Assembly: GCA_013146195.2 (NCBI GenBank)
Contig: CM028381.1
Location: 53,940,099-54,004,098, forward strand
Reading direction: 5' to 3'
Length of the DNA stretch: 64,000 nucleotides
From: Codonopsis lanceolata
Taxonomy: Eukaryota > Streptophyta > Magnoliopsida > Asterales > Campanulaceae
The notes beneath the pieces are model-generated. The model was not told the DNA's origin and did no database searches. It saw only the letters and a list, made by a program, of their open reading frames with translations. How positions within the stretch are numbered: the stretch's first letter is position 1; each line of letters begins with the position of its first letter. The position numbers and the translations under genes were made by a program. Positions 1 through 9,711 of this stretch are shown piece after piece.

Positions 1-91
1 AAGTCCTCTGGTACCTCAAGGTGACCTAAAATCTGCAAAAGTAAATAGGGAAAGTGAAAAGTGAAAATGATATACATGATATATATGTATG

Positions 92-96
<5 letters not shown>

Positions 97-142
<46 letters not shown>
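97..142. repeat. (AT)n microsatellite
   Basis: Uninterrupted AT dinucleotide run preceded by a short TATG-rich stretch. Simple repeat with no coding content. Confidence 0.95.
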
Positions 143-146
<4 letters not shown>

Positions 147-990
147 CGACCAACAAAAAGGGACAAATAATAACACAACCAAAGCTACAACACATGCACT
201 CACTAGTTTATGTAGTGCAAGTTCATAAGGTGAAGAAGTGGGTTGTTTATGGGCTGAAAGTAGTTTAAGAAGACTGCAATATCTTCAAACCAAGATGGAG
301 ATGCATCACGATGACAATAATGGACTCACAACATCTTCAAGCACTACCCCGCAATATGAGTACATGATTGAAACTTTCCAATGGGACAAAATTGCAACAT
401 GTACAAAACTCAAGCGTAAAATTGCAAAGACGACAAAATTGCAACAACTTAGATAGAACTCAAGCAAAAAATTGTAGCAGCACCGACATAGCTTCCAAAG
501 TGCAATAACAAGCTAAGGGATTTTGTGCCAATTTGGGTTGAGAACAATACTAAACCAAAGTGCAAACCCATTGCTTAGTTTATAATTTGGTTGCCATCAA
601 AACCTAATCAAAGACATGACCGATATGAGCGCTCTTCCAGCTTCACAAGCAATAAATTACTAAACCAAAGTGCAAACCCATTGCTTAGTTTATCCTCTTA
701 AAATAATCCAAAGATAAAGGTAATCATTTTTTGCCATCCATATAAGAAATGTTCAAGGATCAAGCAAACATATCAACAAACTAAAGTAGAAAGCAGGAGA
801 AAAGCCTATTTCATGATGGCAAAGAAGGAATTTTATGCAACAAAATCTTGACAACCATTAAGAAGAAGCGTAAGTAAGCTTTCCCCAATTCCATATAGAC
901 TCAATTCATTATTTGGGGCATAACGTAAGATTATGATTAATCAATTCATTAAACATCCCACCCTTGTTTGATACTTCAAAACTAACATGC
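143..990. other. non-coding stretch with a 36-bp direct repeat
   Basis: No convincing gene is seen. A 36-bp sequence beginning TACTAAACCAAAGTGC occurs at 548-583 and again at 658-693, a period of 110 bp, which suggests a local tandem duplication. The short open frame at 238-456 has no recognisable family and low-complexity Thr/Lys content, so I do not call it a gene. The stretch lies 3' of the minus-strand CACTA transposase remnant and may be its 3' subterminal region. Confidence 0.5.
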
Positions 991-992
991 AA

Positions 993-994
<2 letters not shown>

Positions 995-1028
<34 letters not shown>
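995..1028. repeat. (GA)n microsatellite
   Basis: Seventeen or so GA dinucleotides immediately downstream of the minus-strand CACTA coding remnant. Confidence 0.95.
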
Positions 1029-1031
<3 letters not shown>

Positions 1032-1072
1032 AGATGAAGAAGAATAATAAGACTAGACATACTAACCATGAA

Positions 1073-1405
1073 CTAGGTAGAAGCATTCCTCTCCTCCATC
1101 GCCTTTATAACCATCTCTTCCAATTTTTGAATTTTATCTCCTTGGTATTGTATTTGCTCTTGTTGTGATTGAATCTTATCTCCTTGGGTTTGTATTTGTT
1201 CTTGTTGTGTTGATACAATAGACTCCAACTCTTCTTCTCTCACTTTAGAAGATGCACCCCAAAGTGGGTTTGACTTCTCTCGGCCTTGGGCCAAAACCAA
1301 GACTGTATGCGCCCGCACCTTTTGCCGAGGACAATATCTGCGCGATATATCATCAGCGCCATATCTCGGATATGATTCCTTCACATTTAGCATACGCAAC
1401 CGCAA
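1073..1405 (-). pseudogene. CACTA (En/Spm) transposase-like C-terminal fragment
   Basis: A 110-residue open frame. The first part holds a Gln/Gly/Arg-rich stretch with the short motif NPLWGASSK. The second part is a coiled coil made of repeated QQEQIQ-QGDKIQ units (about residues 60-100). In the plant transposase family Ptta/En/Spm (PF03004-like) the C-terminus commonly ends in this kind of Gln/Glu coiled coil. The frame is on the same strand as, and downstream of, the domain pieces at 1965-2460 and 3990-4214. It therefore probably forms the last exon of one decayed CACTA gene. Identity rests on arrangement and composition rather than on a diagnostic motif. A stand-alone low-complexity frame is the alternative. 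Confidence 0.5.
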
Positions 1406-1964
1406 GTTGAAAAACCATTAATATATTGATCACTCAAAAGAAATATAGTACTTCAAAGAGGAATGATAGACCATAAATATAACAAATAAAAATAGTTAAT
1501 ATCGGTGACATAATAGTTTTCCAACTTACATATATATCCTTGGTCGCTTCGTCTTGAAATCGCTTGTTTTGAGCCCCCATAACATTTTCCAAAAAATCTA
1601 CTCTGTTAGGGTTCCCCTATGATTGTAAATTAAGCTATTTTAGAGTCTCATACAAATAAAGAGCAAATGACACTATGGGAAAAAATAAGTACCATTTCGT
1701 TACCACATATGACATGGAGCCCGTCACATGATTTAGCTCATTCTTGGCTCTATTTTTTGCATTCTTGTCACATTTTTGTTGTATATAAAAAAACTAAGTA
1801 ATGGACCATGAAAAGTAAAAGGAGAAAAATAAATATGCAATACAACGAATATCAACTAAGAAGTACATACTTCCAATTTTGTGAAATATTAATAAACTAT
1901 TTACGCTAAGTGTAAGAAAAAGTCATAGAAAAATTTAAAAGTACCTGGTATTCTTCATTTTCCC

Positions 1965-2460
1965 ACATACCACACCGAATCACCCAATCATTTTCCACTA
2001 TTCCTTCAGAGGATTCTTGCATGCCTCAGCATATGACATGCCATCCTTGATCATCATCTTCCACTTCTTATGAAGCCTGCAAACATGATCCCTAAAGGCA
2101 ACAATTGTATCTATGCACCTTCGACGTGTGGCCCATCATCAATCAAATTAAATCGTCTGTTACAAATAAAGCATTCGTTTGAGCTATGTAGGAAGGGAAT
2201 ATATTGAGCAAAATAAATAGTAAGAAAATGTTTCATAATTAAAATGTGCACCTTGATGCGCTCATATATAAGATTGTTTTCGGTGGCCTCAAGTTTCTTG
2301 TAAGATATTGTTCCAAGAGGTATAATGCTACGGGCAATTATTCCAAGCTCATTGGAGAACTTTGCAGACGTTATCCTATTCACGGGCCTTCCTTTTGATT
2401 CGAATGTGGACGGGAATCTTGCCGCACGCTTTTAATGTACCTATCTAGTCCTTTCCCTTT
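1965..2460 (-). pseudogene. CACTA transposase fragment (plant transposase Ptta/En/Spm, PF03004-like), frameshifted
   Basis: Read right to left, the minus strand gives KGKGLDRYIKSVRQDSRP, a frameshift near 2385, then NRITSAKFSNELGIIARS and a Trp-less LGTISYKKLEATENN segment (2383-2230). After an apparent intron it gives DTIVAFRDHVCRLHKKWK and a segment with MSYAEACKNP near 2110-1975. The order 'GKG..R, then N..G..S..F...LG, then W/K-rich helix' is the layout of the PF03004 plant transposase domain of CACTA elements. The frame is broken by a frameshift and a stop (KE* before WKMIGD), so it is not functional. It lies directly downstream of the RFC3 fragment and upstream of the coiled-coil piece at 1073-1405, all on the minus strand. 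Confidence 0.6.
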
Positions 2461-2690
2461 TGTTTTCCCTCGTGTTACTAACAAAGCAAATGAAATTAAA
2501 GTGTGAGATAAAACTATTTCTTTTTTTTTTTTCCAAAAAAAAAACAATAATACATTTTCAAACAGCATCCGCATCAACTGTACATTTATACAGTACAATT
2601 GATGGTTGTTGGTCAGTTCTAGTGAGTACAGCGCAGGAGGCTATTCGCATGTAAGCCTTTTCTAGTGATTACACATAATAACCATCATGA

Positions 2691-3946
2691 CTACTTTGCA
2701 GCAGCAACCATTGCTGATCTAGCTCGTGTAAAAGTAGCAATGAGAGATCCCATTGCAACTTGTCATTGCACCGAAACTCAACTGCACTGAGACCAAAACA
2801 AATCACAATATAGCAATTTCATCGGCTCTATTTTACAACTAATGATAACATCTCTTTGCACCGCATCAAATTCTCATTATTTTAAAAGTCCCATTTGGAG
2901 AGCCCCTTTTCTAGAAATAGATCTCCAACTTCACATAGATAAACAAATCAAATCTGATATTTGATGGAAGATCGTGTCTTGATAATCATTCTCGAGGGGC
3001 AATAATATGTACCTTGAAATGTAAGAATTTCTAGAATGGTACTTTGGAGGGTGTACTAGAGGCATCTAGCACACTCTTGAAGCAAATATAAGAGTTAAGA
3101 TTAAAAACATACAGAAGAAGCCGTGAGTACATACTCAATATCAGCCAAGTCATTGATTAGATGGACACGAACATCTGCTGGCATCTTGATCCTGAAAACA
3201 AACCTGACATACCAAACTCCAGTAAGATGAGCTCAACCAAAAGACTAAAGACTTGACAATCAGAAATAGAGCACTTACATAGTTACTTAAACACAATATC
3301 CACGGGGCCAATCCCTTCCTTGTCTTCATTTCAGATATTCCTAGACAGAGTTAAGTGGCAAGCAAAGCAATAGGGAAAGGAAATAAAGTAAAAGAAGGGG
3401 AGCACGGGAGGGGGCCTTTCTTCAACACTCCCACAGTGAGCCATCACAGTGGGGGGAAATAATGAGTATTGTTGGATACGTTGGAAACTGGTTGTGAATA
3501 ACTCATTCGAAGCAAGAAGATATCTGCTCAATATCTTTGGGCAATGGATTTCAGATACAAAGGTAAACCGCTTCTTCGCTTATCGATGAGAAGCCATATG
3601 TGTTGATCACAAGTAACATAAGTAAATTAACAACGGCATATCGAACCATAAGTAAGCTAAACCCCAACAGAATGTATGTGAAATCATAATATACATTACA
3701 AAGGACCACCCCTTATCTAGACAAACTAACAGAATGGAACTTATCAACGCTCAAAAGGAAGCAAAAAGAAAAAGGAAAAAAAAGAAAGAAAGAACATGGA
3801 CCAAAAGGTCTTATTAACTAATCCATAAAATAAACATAAGCTAAACAAGATGAATAAGAGTTAAGAACCTGCAAAATGTTCAAAGCCTTTCTCATGTCAC
3901 CGTTGCTAAGTCAGTCTTTGCTAAGCCTGTCTCAGTTACATCAAGC
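2691..3946 (-). pseudogene. RFC3: replication factor C subunit 3 (RFC3/human RFC5 type) C-terminal gene fragment with introns
   Basis: Five exon pieces lie in the correct order on the minus strand. 3946-3869: ...LDVTETGLA..., then after a 1-bp shift NGDMRKALNILQ, followed by a GT donor. About 3530-3455: PKDIEQI and, in another frame, LLASNELFTTSFQRI. About 3342-3296: ISEMKTRKGLAPVDIV. 3191-3135: IKMPADVRVHLINDLADIE, flanked by a TTTTCAG acceptor and a GTATGT donor. 2781-2691: LSFGCNDKLQ, a 1-bp shift, GSLIATFTRARSAMVAAAK, stop. RFC3 is a small clamp-loader subunit that loads PCNA during DNA replication; this part is its C-terminal collar domain. The AAA+ ATPase half is missing and there are several frameshifts, so this is a pseudogene fragment. 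Introns are kept, so the copy was made from DNA and not by reverse transcription. CACTA transposase pieces flank it on both sides on the same strand. Confidence 0.85.
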
Positions 3947-3989
3947 CTAGTACAGCAAATTGAAATATATAAGAAAACAACCAACAACC

Positions 3990-4214
3990 AACTTGATACC
4001 CGAGGGGACCTAGTTTCAAGTTAATCCCATTTTCATATAGGTGATCTGTTACAAGCTGTGGAGGTTGTCGATCCACGTTCATGCATTTCACACAAGGACA
4101 CAACATGCTATTTTTTCCACCCAAATTTGCATATGCCAATGCCATGAAGCTATTAACACCAGCTATATACTCCTTACAAAACCGACATTTAATGGACATC
4201 CAGCTTTTCTCCAT
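3990..4214 (-). pseudogene. CACTA transposase-associated domain (N-terminal exon)
   Basis: The frame starts MEKSWMSIKCRFCKEYIAGV and continues with FMALAYAN, CPCVKCMN, and VTDHLYENGIN. This matches the plant transposase-associated domain (PF13963): an N-terminal M(D/E)KSWM, a Y..GV..F helix, CPC.KC (likely metal-binding cysteines) and a V..HL...GI end. This domain typically begins CACTA/En-Spm encoded proteins. The reading frame runs on into non-domain sequence and ends at 3936, inside the RFC3 fragment. The start at 4214 is chosen because the domain normally begins at the initiator Met. Confidence 0.75.
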
Positions 4215-4625
4215 AGTTCCTAAAATAAATATCTATGTATGAGAAATGTATCATCCACAAACAATATGAGAAATGTATCAGCATTGGCACCTTAACAAAA
4301 AAGCTTCGTGACACAAATAAATCTAATAGGGGCTAACATTGAAGCTTTCTGAACCTCAAAACATGTTCACTGCCACAATATTGGGCCGAGAGACGTGCAA
4401 AATGAGCATTTTTTAGTACAAGGACTAACATTAGAGATAGAGATGTCTTTAGTACATGGACAGAGCTGGTATTTTTAAGATCTGATGATTATCAGCAAAT
4501 GCAGAAGGAAAGATGAGCATGAAATTTTGCTAAATACCAACAAGAGGAAGTTTGTACATCAGTACGTAAGTGAATGTTGATGGCATGACAAAGAAGATTT
4601 GCATTGAGAAGCCTTAACTCCAACA

Positions 4626-4755
4626 GTGTTCAAATCTACTGCTTTCAAGAGCATTTTTCAGTCCTGAAGCAAAATCTAGCCTGGTTGTAAAACAATAACG
4701 ATGCTCCCTCACATAACTTCGAGAAGGGAGTTCAAATCTACTGCTTTCAAGTGCA
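4626..4755. repeat. short direct repeat between the CACTA and HSP70 remnants
   Basis: GTTCAAATCTACTGCTTTCA occurs at 4628 and again at 4730, a period of 102 bp, each followed by a near-copy of AAGxGCATTTT. The spacer 4215-4820 otherwise shows no recognisable gene. Confidence 0.7.
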
Positions 4756-4819
4756 TTTTCAGGTATGCAATCTTCAACCAGCTTAAGATATTTCAGAGTG
4801 CTTGATAAGGTTAATGCAC

Positions 4820-5647
4820 CTTGATACTTATCTTCTACAAGAATCCCAAAGGTGCAGCAGTTATTGCAAGACTTGTTCAATGGGAAAGAGCTCTGCAAGA
4901 GCATTAACCCGGCGTTGCCTATGGAGCTGCTTACAGGCCGTTATCTTGGGTGGTGGGGGCAATCAAAAGGGGCCCAATCTATTGCTGTTGGATGTCACCC
5001 CCCTTTCCCTTGGGATTGAGACTGTTGGTGGGGTAATGAATGTGTTAATTCCAAGGAACTCTACCATTCCCACCATGAAAAAGAGAATTTTCACCACAAT
5101 TTCTGATAATCAATTCAGAACAAACTTCCCAGTATTTGAAGGAGAGAGGTCGATGACAAAAGGTAACAACTTGTTGGGCAAGTTTGTGCTTTCTGGAATC
5201 CCTCTTGCTCCAAGGGGTGTCCCTATAATCAATGTGTGCTTTGACATTGATGCAAATGGGATTCTAAATGTGTCGGCTGAAGAGAAGTTGGGTGGACAGA
5301 AGAGCAAGATTACGATTACCAATGACAATGGAAGACTGTCCAAGGAAGACATCGAGAAGATGGTCCAGAGGATCTTTGAGAAGTACAAGGCGTAAGACGA
5401 GGAGTGAAGAAGAAAGCCGAGGCCAAAAATTCTCTCCACTATGCAAATGACCTAAGGAATACCATTAAAAGGCTTGGTTCTAAGATTTCGCTCGGTGACC
5501 GGATAAAGATGAAGGATTCTATTGAGCGCACTATTCGGTGGTCGGATCTCGATGTCAATCAACTGCGCAGAGGTGGAAGAGTTTGAATACATGAAGGAGA
5601 AGCTGCAGGGTGTTTGCAGTCCCATAATTGCTAAGATGCACGGGTGA
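4820..5647 (+). pseudogene. cytosolic HSP70 C-terminal fragment (apparently intronless)
   Basis: The plus strand encodes the end of the ATPase domain and most of the substrate-binding domain of a plant cytosolic HSP70/HSC70. In order: STRIPKVQQLLQDLFNGKEL (4835-4895, out of frame with the rest), AVILGGGGNQ, LLLLDVTPLSLGIETVGGV, IPRNSTIPT, VFEGERSMTKGNNLLGKF, PRGVP, CFDIDANGILNVSAEEKLGG, ITITNDNGRLS, EDIEKMVQ. The alpha-helical lid follows in a shifted frame (KKAEAKNSLHYANDLRNTI, about 5404-5580) and the last piece CSPIIAKMHG ends at TGA 5645-5647. Frameshifts fall near 4910, 5395 and 5580. The GGMP/EEVD tail is absent and the first two-thirds of the protein is missing. No introns appear over 800 bp, so either an intron-poor parent region or a retrocopy is possible. 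It lies opposite in strand to the CACTA pieces. Confidence 0.9.
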
Positions 5648-7639
5648 TGGGTGGTGGTTTGTATGAAGGATGGAAGAAGTGGTATAGGTCCCAAAACTAA
5701 GTAGGTAGAGGCTTGGGGCATATTAAGTAGTGTATAATGGTACTAGCAGAAAGTAGAAACAGTTGCAACTCTAGCTTTGCAACAATTCAGGTTGTTACCT
5801 AATTTTGGATTAAAAATTGACTTTTCTTCTTTACGTGTGTAATTTGTTGGTCAGTTTTAACATTCCGTGTTGCTTTTGCAGTCAAGTAGTTAGTATGCTC
5901 TTAAGGTTCTGCTTTTGTTGGTCGGTTTAACATTCCGTATGTCTTTGTTTTGCGGTCGGTTACGTTCGTTACCTAACTGGAATTTTCATCACACAAAGAA
6001 AGTATGCTCTTGAGACGAACAATTGTAATGTAGCTGCTACTCCAGCAAAACCAGGTTCGAAGTTAATTGTACGTTCATACTGGTTACACATAGTAATTTA
6101 TAGTGTGTAATTATATAAGCTATAATAGTTACATGATGTTAAATTTCCTTTGTTTTTCCCCTAAATCTGATGTTGGAATTCTTGGTTCAGTTTTTTGATT
6201 GCATAACATATTGTATGCCTCTTTTCCTGAATAGCTAAACATATTACATAACTATTGATCCCGTTTTAATACCGATTTATATCTTCAAATATGGTTCATG
6301 TTGAGGTATAGTATAAAATTTGATACAATTTTTATAATTGCATTTTCATTATTTTGCATTATGATTTCAGAAAATTGATAATGGCTTCATGAGCTGCCTA
6401 CTTGGGCAGTCTAATGGTTTGGGTTCATCTAGTTTGTATTCACTTCTAATTATGAGCTTTGAAGATTCATTATATGTAAATGAAATAGCTTATCGTGATC
6501 TTGCTACAAGGGCATATATATGCATATTTGAAGAAATTTGCGAGACAAACCAGGTTTTATTGAAAAGTCAAGTCTCACATCTGGACAATGTACAATTGTT
6601 AGATTGTTGTTAGTTTATTATTTGCATAGAGAAAGTCTATTTTTCATATGGATACTTGTGAAAATAAATTCGCTTTCGAAGCCTTTAAAGCCGACTTACT
6701 CTTCATTGTACGTAGAAGGGTTATTAGTAGGCTTTTCAAATGTAAGCTCTTTGATCGAAAAAACAAAAAGTATAATAAGTGAAATAAATAAATTATACCA
6801 CGCTTTCTTCTTGAATATTCTTTAGCTTCTTTCGAAATTTTAAATGCAAGAAATGGAATTAGTTATTCCATACCATTCCCACTTAATAATTCCTTCCATA
6901 CAAACACAAATATTTTCAAGCATAATTCATTTCAAAAACACTTATAAAACATTTCTAGGGTTTTTGAAAACTATGAAATCAATGTATAATGATACTCAAA
7001 TTTAGTAAAAATGTTCTCAAAGTAACCCCTCCCGGAGTAACTAGTCCACGAATATTATCAAATTTGGAATCTCTAGAGTTGAGCATAGGTTGAGTTGGGG
7101 AAATTCACGACCAAAAGCTCCAGAACGCTGTTCGTCTTTGATAGCAGTCCGTTTTGGGGCAGGGGCAGCAAAAGCTCCAGGAACGCGGCTGTTTTTGAAG
7201 GCAGAGTGGACGTGAATTTGGCACGGGTTTGAACAGATTTTGGTGCATGAGTTTGTTGGGATTGGGAGGTTGTTTGGGCAGCCTAACACCTGCTGTGATT
7301 AGGCGTGGGGTAAGAGTGGTTGCTAGGTAGTTGGTTGCTAATTGGTTAGTTAATTTTGTAGGGAGAAATTTTGTTTACACAAACTGCTGTTCGGCTGAAG
7401 TTAATGCATAGTTTGGAGCAGTTTTTGAACTTGTAATCTGCCCAAATTAAGTTGGGAGTTTGGGTAGTAATTTACAAAGGGAACTTTACAATTTTGAGCA
7501 GATTTTGGGACTGTTTTGGTGGAGTTTTGTTCGGCCTAGGGGCTGTCCAAAAAGCTGGGACGATTTGTGTTGTTCCTAGTTTTTGACAACGTATCAATAA
7601 CTTATTATAAGATCATGCTACTTTAGTTCAGATTCATTA
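5648..7639. other. non-coding or unassigned stretch
   Basis: The first part (5648-6100) looks like 3' UTR-type sequence, with a near-repeat of GGTC(A/G)GTTT(T)AACATTCCGT around 5850 and 5920. A possible orphan exon at about 6390-6552 encodes YRDLATRAYICIFEEICETN and ends at a CAG|GT donor-like site, but I do not recognise its family. The 7020-7600 part holds a short repeat (AAAAGCTCCAG at about 7103 and 7170) and no convincing frame. Confidence 0.4.
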
Positions 7640-8545
7640 GATAGATATGTCTTTGAAGTTATCGTACTTGCTTCTCTTTTACTCTTTCCTTCCTAAACTG
7701 AGAGTATTAGATCCGATAATGTTTCGGGGTTATTTCTCACATATTTCTTCCATAAAAATGGCATTCTTTCTCAACACTCATGTGTCGGACGACCACAACA
7801 AAATGGTCGCGTGGAACGTAAACACCAACACCTTTTGAATGTGGCACGTTCCTTCCTTGTTTTTTGTTCTAATATCCCTCTTGTTTATTGGGGTGATTAT
7901 TCTTACCTCCACATACCTCATCAATCGCACTCCCACTCCTCTCTTACACTACAAAACACCATTTGAGATGCTTTTCAAGAAAATTCCAAAATATGATCAT
8001 CTTAAAATTTTTGGATGTCTTTGCTATGGCTCTACTCTAGGCCGTGATCGCCGTAAATTTTCTCCTCAAGCTGCTAAGTCAGTGTTCTTGGGGTATCCAT
8101 CTGGGTACAAAGGTTACAAATTACTTGATTTATCCACCAATTCTGTTTACATAAGCTGTGATGTTTCTTTTGTGGAAAGTCAGTTCCCTTTTCGTGAAAA
8201 TTCTCCTTCAATCAATATTGATAGCATTTCTCCTTTGGCAGTTTTGCCTTACATTCCTACCAAGGATTTTTCCATACCTATTTCCCAACCACTTCATCAA
8301 ACTTGAACGGGCAGGGTAATTACTAAGCCTTTCTACCTTGAGGATTATGCTTGTAATTCGACTTCTTGTCTTTACCCATCGTCCAACGTTCTCTTATGCT
8401 CGTCTTTCACATTCCCTTTGTGGTTTTGTGTTCGCTCTATCTTATATTCAAGATCCTACTAGTTTCGCTCAAGCCAACCTTATTTCGAATGGCGTGAGGC
8501 TATGCAAACCGAGTTGCATGCTCTTGAGGATAACATTATCGATTT
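7640..8545 (+). pseudogene. Ty1/copia polyprotein fragment 1 (integrase core to linker before reverse transcriptase)
   Basis: Across shifting frames the plus strand gives the end of a copia integrase: IRSDN (about 7708), GILSQHSCVGRPQQNGRVER (about 7760-7820; the PQQNGRVER motif is diagnostic), then LLNVARS. The frame at 7839-8306 gives INRTPTPLLHYKTPFEML and IFGCLCYGSTL, RRKFSPQA, SVFLGYPSGYKGYKLLDL. Finally, in degraded frames, it gives an EDYAC...YP motif and FEWREAMQTELHALEDN (to about 8545), which precedes the reverse transcriptase in copia elements. The copy stops before the RT motifs, and no LTRs are seen. It is a truncated, frameshifted insertion. Confidence 0.85.
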
Positions 8546-8883
8546 CATCTTATTGTTGTTGCTCTTGTACTGCATTCTTATATGTCTCCAATGTAACTAA
8601 GGCAAGTTATTAGCATGTCCATCCAAGCGAAAAAAAAACATCTATCTTTGCATATGACTAGATAATAAAAGTAAAGCATAAATGGTATTTACGCAAACAA
8701 CTATTGCTATAAAGAATTCTATACTAGTGCCGAGAGAGACGACAAAGACCACACGATGCGAAACAAGTTAAAATCTATACTATTGCTATCAAAAATTCTG
8801 GGCATTAAAACAATCTGAATAATTGGTATTCATAAATGGGTTGCCCTTTTGGAAAAACCTTATCATTAAACATATAAAAAAAG

Positions 8884-9430
8884 TACTACATCGGGCAAAC
8901 CCACTTGGAATTAAACAATTCTACATATAATTAAATAATTTAACTAAACAATCTTACACGCAATTAAATAATCCAAAATCGTAATTAAGAGAAAAAGTCT
9001 ATAATCACAAATCCATGCATGAATACATATGGAAATTTACCTTTCACTTGCCCAAATTAAGCCCTCAAGAAAAACCCACGATCGGATACGCAAAAATAAA
9101 CCCAAGCTAAGAAATATCATTGCACAATTTGGGTATTTGAGAGAGAGAGAAATAGAGATGGAAGGAACCAAGGGCGTGAATATGTGGTCTTCGTGTGAAT
9201 ATGTGTGTGTCGAGTGAGAGAGAGGAAAGGGAGGGAAGCGGAGGGAAGGAAGCGGAGGGAAGGAGAAGGAGAAGAGGAAGGGGAAGGGAAGGGGAGGCGT
9301 GTACTCACCGGAGATTCTTCACAAAGAAATTGGAACACGGAATGGATCATGGCTGCAATCGCGAAAAGGGTTTTGTGTATTTTAAACATGACTCCTATGG
9401 TTTGCGATGAATCACCCTGGTAGTTAAACA
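8884..9430 (+). repeat. dispersed repeat, copy 1 (partner at 50107-50530)
   Basis: The segment starting CTACATCGGGCAAACCCACT and continuing through AAGTCTATAATCAC, CCTCAAGARAAACCCAC, CACAATTTGGGT, a GAGA run and a GGGAGGGAAGCGGAGG-like purine tract is repeated in the same order and orientation at 50107-50530. It sits immediately inside the CACTA terminus at 9431-9711, so it is probably the subterminal or 5' leader region of that transposon family. Frames over the purine tract are low complexity and not called as genes. Confidence 0.75.
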
Positions 9431-9711
9431 TCAGCCTTCTACGGCGGTCGTGTTATCGTAGACATTGGCCCTAAATTCGTCGCACATTTTTCACCAGCGG
9501 AAAAGTTTGCGCCGAATTTTTCCCATCGATTGGCGACAAAAATAAAAGTCGATCGTTGTTGGGCGGTCATCGTCTATAATTTTCCATCGTCGTGTAAGAA
9601 TCCTAGATTTAATTATAAAACTTAAATTTTGTAGTAAATACATAATATTTTACTATGAATTATAATTTGTAGATAATTAAATTGTAGTAAATTCATCATT
9701 TTCTTGTAGTG
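9431..9711. mobile_element. CACTA element right terminus with subterminal repeats and TIR
   Basis: The block ends in TTTTCTTGTAGTG (9699-9711), the reverse complement of CACTACAAGAAAA, the usual terminal inverted repeat of plant CACTA elements. Inside it are short GC-rich motifs typical of subterminal regions (CGGCGGTCG, GCGCCGAATTTTT, GGCGACAAAA, GGGCGGTCATCGTC) within AT-rich spacer. Immediately outside it, ATA followed by CCTAAATCC reads in frame into a copia gag gene, so this is a real insertion junction. The matching left TIR was not found in the window. The transposase pieces at 1.0-4.2 kb would be in the right orientation (5' end to the right) to belong to this element. Confidence 0.75.

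Noticed and set aside
9117..9431. Overlapping frames on both strands over the GA/GGGAGG purine tract
   Set aside because: They are encoded by low-complexity repeats (poly Arg/Gly/Glu or Pro/Ser), conflict with each other and have no domain.
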